Origin: Spirochaetota bacterium
Lineage (GTDB): Bacteria > Spirochaetota > UBA4802 > JAFGJZ01
Assembly (NCBI GenBank): GCA_027858855.1
Contig: JAQIBV010000018.1
Coordinates: 43,198-107,197 of the forward strand
Reading direction: 5' to 3'
DNA length: 64,000 nucleotides
Below are positions 59,871-64,000 of the stretch, piece by piece. The notes beneath the pieces were generated by a model. That model was not told the origin of the DNA, ran no database searches, and saw only the letters and a program-made list of their open reading frames with translations. The position numbers and the translations under genes were made by a program. The first letter of the stretch is position 1. Every line of letters starts with the position of its first letter.

Positions 59871-62800
59871 TCAATTAAGCTTAAAATAATGTTTGGCCGC
59901 TATTGTAATATCTTCGATTATCGCATACTGTATTGGTATAACAAAGAGAACTGCAGGTGTACCGATAATGAGTCCCCAGGCCATTGCCATAATCATTGGT
60001 GATATGAATGAGTCCATTCCGCCAAACCAGCCGTATGCAGTTGGCATAAGGCCGGCTACGGTTGTCATTGTAGTTAAAAAAATCGGTGTAAGCCGATGTT
60101 TTGAGCCTTTAACAACATTTTTAATGAAGTCAGACCGGTCATTTTTGCTGGCTTTACGTTCGTTGTTGATGAATTCCACAAGAATGAGTGAGTTATTTAC
60201 GACAACTCCACCATATCCCATGATACCCACAAGGGCAAGCATGGAAAGATCTATGCCTTGAATTCCGAATGCCAGTAAAATTCCGATCAATCCGAATGGT
60301 ATTGCTGATATGACTATGGCTGGCTGAATGAGAGAGTTGAACTGCAGAACAAGTATGAAATAGACGCCGATAATTGCGAGTACTGTTGCGAAGATCATCT
60401 TATTTCTTGTTTTTGTACTCTCTTCAGCTTCGCCTCCAAGGTTAAGTCGGAACCCTGGATTGTTACGGGTAAAGTCGGCGTAAAGTGTTGTCAGTTTTGA
60501 GTAGACCTCGGTCGCTGTCATACTCTCTGGTATGTTTGCCGTAACGGTGTTCTTTCGTTTTCCATTAAAACGGAAAATTGACTGGGGTGTGATGGCACGT
60601 TGCTGTTTCATCAGGTTCTCTATTGGTATAAGAATGCCGTAGTTATTAATTGTATAGAGGCCTTTGAGTGGCTCCGATACAATAATGTCGTCTTTATCCA
60701 GAACAACCCTGAAGGGTATCTTTTCGTCTGCTGTTTCCATATGTGAGACTATGGTTCCGTCGAAGGCTGTACGTATAACGGAGGCTATCTGACTAACCGA
60801 GAGCTTGCCAAGGGCTATAAGTTCGTAATCGGGGATCAGCCGTATTTCGGATTTGCCCTCTCGAAAGTCGGTGTCAATTTGTGTAAGACCAATATTTTCA
60901 AGATCGTTCATGATACTTTTTATAAGAGCGGTTCGGTTTTCGTTATCATTGCCAATGATATCTATGGAGACCGGTTTACCCGCAGGAGGCCCGCCTCCGT
61001 CAATATCATAGTCGATGGTTTCTATGTTTTTGATAGAACGAGCTTCGATTTCATTGAAGATAAAGTCTTTTACCTGCATGGCTGTCATATCGCGTTGGGT
61101 GGCAGTGGTAAGCGTCAGATCGAAGGTGAAATAGTTAGGCAGAATCCGTGAAGTATGACGCCCCTTTTTACCAACAATTAATTGTGACGACTTAACGATA
61201 CCATCCGGCAGTGATTCAATAATGTCTTCGATTGGTTTAACAACTGATTCGGTATAGGTGAGTGAACTGTCAGCTGGAGTCTCCCCATAAAAAGCGAGCA
61301 GAGTTGCCTGGTCGGTAGGAAACATTACGAAACGGGTCAGCACTAATGATAAAAGAAGGAGCGCGCAGAAAACCGCTGTTGTTACAGCGAACGATATGTA
61401 GCGGTGCTTAAGCATTTTAGTTAAAAAGTGTTCGTACACCTTTTCCATGTATTGAAGGAGTCCCATTCCAAAGGGGTCTTTGTCGGGTTTTGCTGAGTTT
61501 TTCTTTTCGTGCGAGAGGTGTACTGGTAGAACAAAAATAGATTCAACCAGACTTCCAACCAGCATTGCGATAACAAAGGTTGGCACTTCCCGCGCAAAAT
61601 CAAAGGCCAGGCCTGGAATGAAATAGATGGGGGTGAAGGCTATGACTGTGGTTAAAACCGTTCCGATAACGGGAATTAGCACCTGAGCTGTTCCCCGGGC
61701 AGCAGCGTCTTTTCCGCTAAGACCTGATAACCTGTGACGATGAATGTTTTCGGCGACGACAATTGAGTCGTCGACCAGCATGCCAAGAACCACTACAAGT
61801 CCAAGGAGTGAAACACGGTTGATCGAGACTCCGGCGATTGAGGCTACAATGAAGGCAGTAGCAAACGCTACCGGTATGCCAAGAGATGTCCAGAAGGCTA
61901 TGCGTTTGCTGAAAAAGAAAAAGAGCAGTATCAGTACAAGTAAAAGGCCAATAGTGGCATTCGTATACAGAATAAACAACCTCTCGCGCGTTTCGACAGA
62001 TTCGTCACGAAGGGTCTTGATCTTTATTGTGTCGGGAATGTTCCGGTTTCCTATAAATTTTGTAATTATCCGTTCGGCATGATCTACAGTATTGAGAATA
62101 TCTGCATTACCCTGCATGACAATCGATAGCCATAAACCTGGTTCTCCATTAATTCTTCGGGTTATATCTCCTTTTTGTATCTGCTTTTTAACCTCTGCAA
62201 TATCACCAAGACGGATTGTGTTGCCAGTGTCGTTTATACGTACAATAATATCTTTAATATCATCTACAGTGTTGAATTCAGAGAGAGTAACTATTCCGGT
62301 CTCGGTTGTGAATGATTCAAGGGTTCCGGCTGATAGACGGATTTTGTTGGAACGAATGGAGTTGATGACCTCTTCAATTGAGATAATATACTCGTTTAGT
62401 TTTGCCTTCTGTAACTGGATGACTATCTCGTTTTCGTAATCCCCCTCTATGTCCACTTGCGAGACTGTCGGTATTTCGAGCAATTCCTCTTTAAGGTCTT
62501 TTGCTAATTGGACATGGTCGGTCTCGCCATCGCTGGACGAAAAGCCGACTGTTAAAATAGGCCAGTTATCAGAGGTCTCCTCATAAAAACTTGGCCGTTC
62601 TGTGACCTCGTCAGGAAAGTCGGTAATACGGTTAATTGCCTGCTCAATTTTGTCTTGAACATCTTTTTTGTTTTCAGCCGAGGTGCTTATCTGAACAGTG
62701 ACGATTGAGAGGTTTTCCATAGAGACAGAGGTGTACTCTTTCAGGTCGCTGACAGTTTCGAGAGCTGTTTCGATTTTTTTTGTAACGTTCAGCTCTACAT

Positions 62801-62987
62801 CTTCGGGAGAAGCTCCGGGATAGGTGGTATAGATATGAGTCATGTAGAGGTCGACCCGTGGTAAGCCTAACCGTTGCATGGTGTATAGAGAATATCCACC
62901 AATAAGAATTATGAATATCAGTAACAGATTTACCAGAAGGGGTCTGTTTACCAGCGTTTTGATCAGTTTTTCAAAAAGATGTTCCAT
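59871..62987 (-). CDS. RND-family efflux transporter (AcrB/HAE1 type)
   Basis: The 1038-residue inner-membrane antiporter has the RND layout: one N-terminal helix, a first periplasmic domain (residues about 33-335), six helices with the proton-relay motif GMLVDDSIVVAENI (D406 and D407), then a second periplasmic domain and a second helix bundle. YTTYPGASPEDVE and the C-terminal GIMGYGGVVVNNSLILVEFI are typical. It exports drugs or other compounds together with a membrane-fusion protein and an outer-membrane channel; neither is encoded nearby. Its start overlaps the stop of a short upstream frame (TAATGG). Confidence 0.95.
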   Translation of the reverse strand: MEHLFEKLIKTLVNRPLLVNLLLIFIILIGGYSLYTMQRLGLPRVDLYMTHIYTTYPGASPEDVELNVTKKIETALETVSDLKEYTSVSMENLSIVTVQISTSAENKKDVQDKIEQAINRITDFPDEVTERPSFYEETSDNWPILTVGFSSSDGETDHVQLAKDLKEELLEIPTVSQVDIEGDYENEIVIQLQKAKLNEYIISIEEVINSIRSNKIRLSAGTLESFTTETGIVTLSEFNTVDDIKDIIVRINDTGNTIRLGDIAEVKKQIQKGDITRRINGEPGLWLSIVMQGNADILNTVDHAERIITKFIGNRNIPDTIKIKTLRDESVETRERLFILYTNATIGLLLVLILLFFFFSKRIAFWTSLGIPVAFATAFIVASIAGVSINRVSLLGLVVVLGMLVDDSIVVAENIHRHRLSGLSGKDAAARGTAQVLIPVIGTVLTTVIAFTPIYFIPGLAFDFAREVPTFVIAMLVGSLVESIFVLPVHLSHEKKNSAKPDKDPFGMGLLQYMEKVYEHFLTKMLKHRYISFAVTTAVFCALLLLSLVLTRFVMFPTDQATLLAFYGETPADSSLTYTESVVKPIEDIIESLPDGIVKSSQLIVGKKGRHTSRILPNYFTFDLTLTTATQRDMTAMQVKDFIFNEIEARSIKNIETIDYDIDGGGPPAGKPVSIDIIGNDNENRTALIKSIMNDLENIGLTQIDTDFREGKSEIRLIPDYELIALGKLSVSQIASVIRTAFDGTIVSHMETADEKIPFRVVLDKDDIIVSEPLKGLYTINNYGILIPIENLMKQQRAITPQSIFRFNGKRKNTVTANIPESMTATEVYSKLTTLYADFTRNNPGFRLNLGGEAEESTKTRNKMIFATVLAIIGVYFILVLQFNSLIQPAIVISAIPFGLIGILLAFGIQGIDLSMLALVGIMGYGGVVVNNSLILVEFINNERKASKNDRSDFIKNVVKGSKHRLTPIFLTTMTTVAGLMPTAYGWFGGMDSFISPMIMAMAWGLIIGTPAVLFVIPIQYAIIEDITIAAKHYFKLN

Positions 62988-63886
62988 TAAAATAGTTCCT
63001 CAGGTTTAAAGATTGAACCGAGTGATACGAAAGAGTCGGTTTCTGGAGTAAGTATTTATTTTGTTAATGCATTATGACTCCGTTATATTTATGTTATGGG
63101 GGCATCTAAAGCTAGGCTTTTGTATAAATACTCTGACCTTAACAGAGTCGCCGCGAACAGGTGTTTCACAATATGAGGTTTTTTATGAGGCGTCCATTAA
63201 GATAGTATTTCTGGCAAACCTGACAATTATTTTAAGTATATGTAAGACTCATAATAAGTTTAGTCAATCAATAAAGTGATTATGAATACCTTTTAAAACC
63301 TCGGTTTTTAGTCAGTCAGCTTTCAAACAAACTGATCTGAGATAATCAGAATAAATACAATAAAGAAACGTTCAGAAAGTTTCAAAACATTCATTATTTT
63401 CATTGTTCGCCCCAATTATTTATGCGCGTATCAAAAAGCAGGTGCTTTTCTTAGATTTAAAAAACATAAAATAATTTTCAAAATAGGTTTATAGAAGTCA
63501 TCTTAACAGGAAATATAAGAATCATGTGAAAAGAATCAAGGTTTTCTTGGTTTTGAGTGATACAGGAGGAGCGCTTTCCTTCAGATCTGTCAAACTTTGG
63601 TGAGAAAATTTGTTGATGAATAGTGGTGTTTACTAGCTTTTGAGGTTAGGACGAATGGATATCATGCAAAACTGTGAGAAGGATTACAATTGATCAAGAA
63701 AGGATTTATTACTAATAGGTATTACAGCTGTTGAAATAATAGGTGTCGGTGATAATTTTCTTGGAGTATAAAGAATATCAAATGAGGAATTCTTGCTGTA
63801 CATTATTCTGGAACAAGGTCATAATCAGTAAAAAAAAATTGATCTTTTTGTTTTTGTGATATACTTAAATAGGGACATTAAAAGAT
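62988..63886. other. Eroded intergenic region upstream of the RND gene
   Basis: Roughly 900 A+T-rich bases with no intact gene. Short minus-strand frames lie at the RND side: one ends in PETDSFVSLGSIFKPEELF with its TAA overlapping the RND ATG, another further away reads ETPVRGDSVKVRVFIQK. On the plus strand 63526-63603 reads VKRIKVFLVLSDTGG before a stop. They may be remnants of older genes. An upstream 72-codon plus frame (63061-63279) looks random. The region ends at a probable IS inverted repeat. Confidence 0.5.
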
Positions 63887-64000
63887 GGCTCTTCAGGAAT
63901 TATGGTGGTAAAATAAATCAGGATTTTCAAGTATTTACATATGAAAGAGACATTAGAGCAGTTTTATAACGCATTACTTGGGATAGAAAGCCCTTGGGAG
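63887..64000 (+). mobile_element. Left end of an ISL3-family insertion sequence (partial)
   Basis: The sequence starting at 63887, GGCTCTTCAGGAATTATGG, begins with GGCTCTTC, the terminal inverted-repeat start I know from ISL3-family elements such as IS31831. A transposase frame with a family-typical N-terminus begins 54 nt inside. The element continues past the window edge. ISL3 members duplicate 8 bp; the 8 bases before the end are TAAAAGAT, which cannot be checked without the right end. Confidence 0.6.
63941..64000 (+). CDS. ISL3-family transposase, N-terminal fragment
   Basis: The last 60 bases code for MKETLEQFYNALLGIESPWE, which agrees with the start of ISL3-type transposases (a short helix, then LxLGI..PW). 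The frame is open to the window edge. Only 20 residues are visible, so DDE residues and full length cannot be judged. It sits inside the probable element that starts at 63887. Confidence 0.55.
   Translation, partial: MKETLEQFYNALLGIESPWE

Noticed and set aside
63061..63279. 72-codon plus-strand frame in the gap beyond the RND gene
   Set aside because: No ribosome-binding site, random-looking composition, in a region of decayed sequence.
1..64000. CRISPR array, prophage or defence island
   Set aside because: No array of short direct repeats with spacers, and no integrase, capsid, terminase, restriction enzyme or Cas-type motif in any translated frame I read.

Overview
The window is mostly ordinary chromosome from a diderm (Gram-negative type) bacterium with an estimated G+C near 40%. 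Outer-membrane barrel proteins, lipoprotein signals, an RND exporter, a bactofilin, CarD, a PIN/TRAM protein and several TolB-like, FecR and PilZ proteins make a spirochaete or a near relative my best guess. The separate-subunit glycyl-tRNA synthetase beta gene is not typical of the best-known spirochaetes, so this stays an inference.

Region by region. 1-3.5 kb (minus): four touching or overlapping genes, gltX, a divergent PurM/ThiL-like protein, a secreted protein and a tRNA-dihydrouridine synthase cut by the window edge. 3.6-8.4 kb: a YgiT-type zinc-finger protein, an outer-membrane barrel, an MscS channel and a fucose/arabinose-isomerase-like enzyme, separated by clear terminators. 8.5-9.1 kb (minus): tRNA-Ser(TGA), tRNA-Ser(GCT), a small membrane protein and tRNA-Arg(ACG) behind one good promoter. 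9.2-20.3 kb: an unknown gene, radC, ileS-lspA-lysA, a SpoU methyltransferase, a sensor/STAS pair, an FMN reductase, a PIN/TRAM protein and carD, with two long perfect hairpins between the last two. 20.5-25.4 kb (minus): PBP1A, an HtrA protease, an SDR-like protein lacking the catalytic lysine, and small membrane or lipoproteins.

25.6-32.4 kb (plus): a lysine-rich protein, a GlgD-like pseudo-pyrophosphorylase coupled to a PilZ protein, two TolB-like envelope proteins (one with a chitobiase-type domain and a barrel) and coaX. 32.6-42.6 kb (plus): the canonical rimP-nusA-infB-rbfA-truB-rpsO-pnp cluster, then an M16 peptidase and a bactofilin. 42.8-48.7 kb: a LysM/M23 peptidase, glyS without glyQ, a cob(I)alamin adenosyltransferase, a double pseudo-receiver protein, a stand-alone MshEN-like domain, a hotdog thioesterase and tRNA-Leu(CAA).

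49-64 kb: a ClpX-like unfoldase without a zinc domain and with what looks like a duplicated C-terminal domain, a YbjN-like protein, a second M23 peptidase, a glutaredoxin overlapping an FTR-rubredoxin fusion, a Dabb protein, a cyclophilin lipoprotein, a GAF-GGDEF cyclase, a lipoprotein/FecR pair, an alpha/beta hydrolase, a transglutaminase-like protein and an RND transporter. About 0.9 kb of eroded DNA follows, then the left end of an apparent ISL3-family element at the window edge.

I see no CRISPR array, rRNA, prophage or obvious defence island. The most unusual items are proteins that keep a family fold while losing key residues, the ClpX-like variant, and the small redox operon. Positions were counted by eye and no search was run; family calls rest on motifs visible in the translated sequence.
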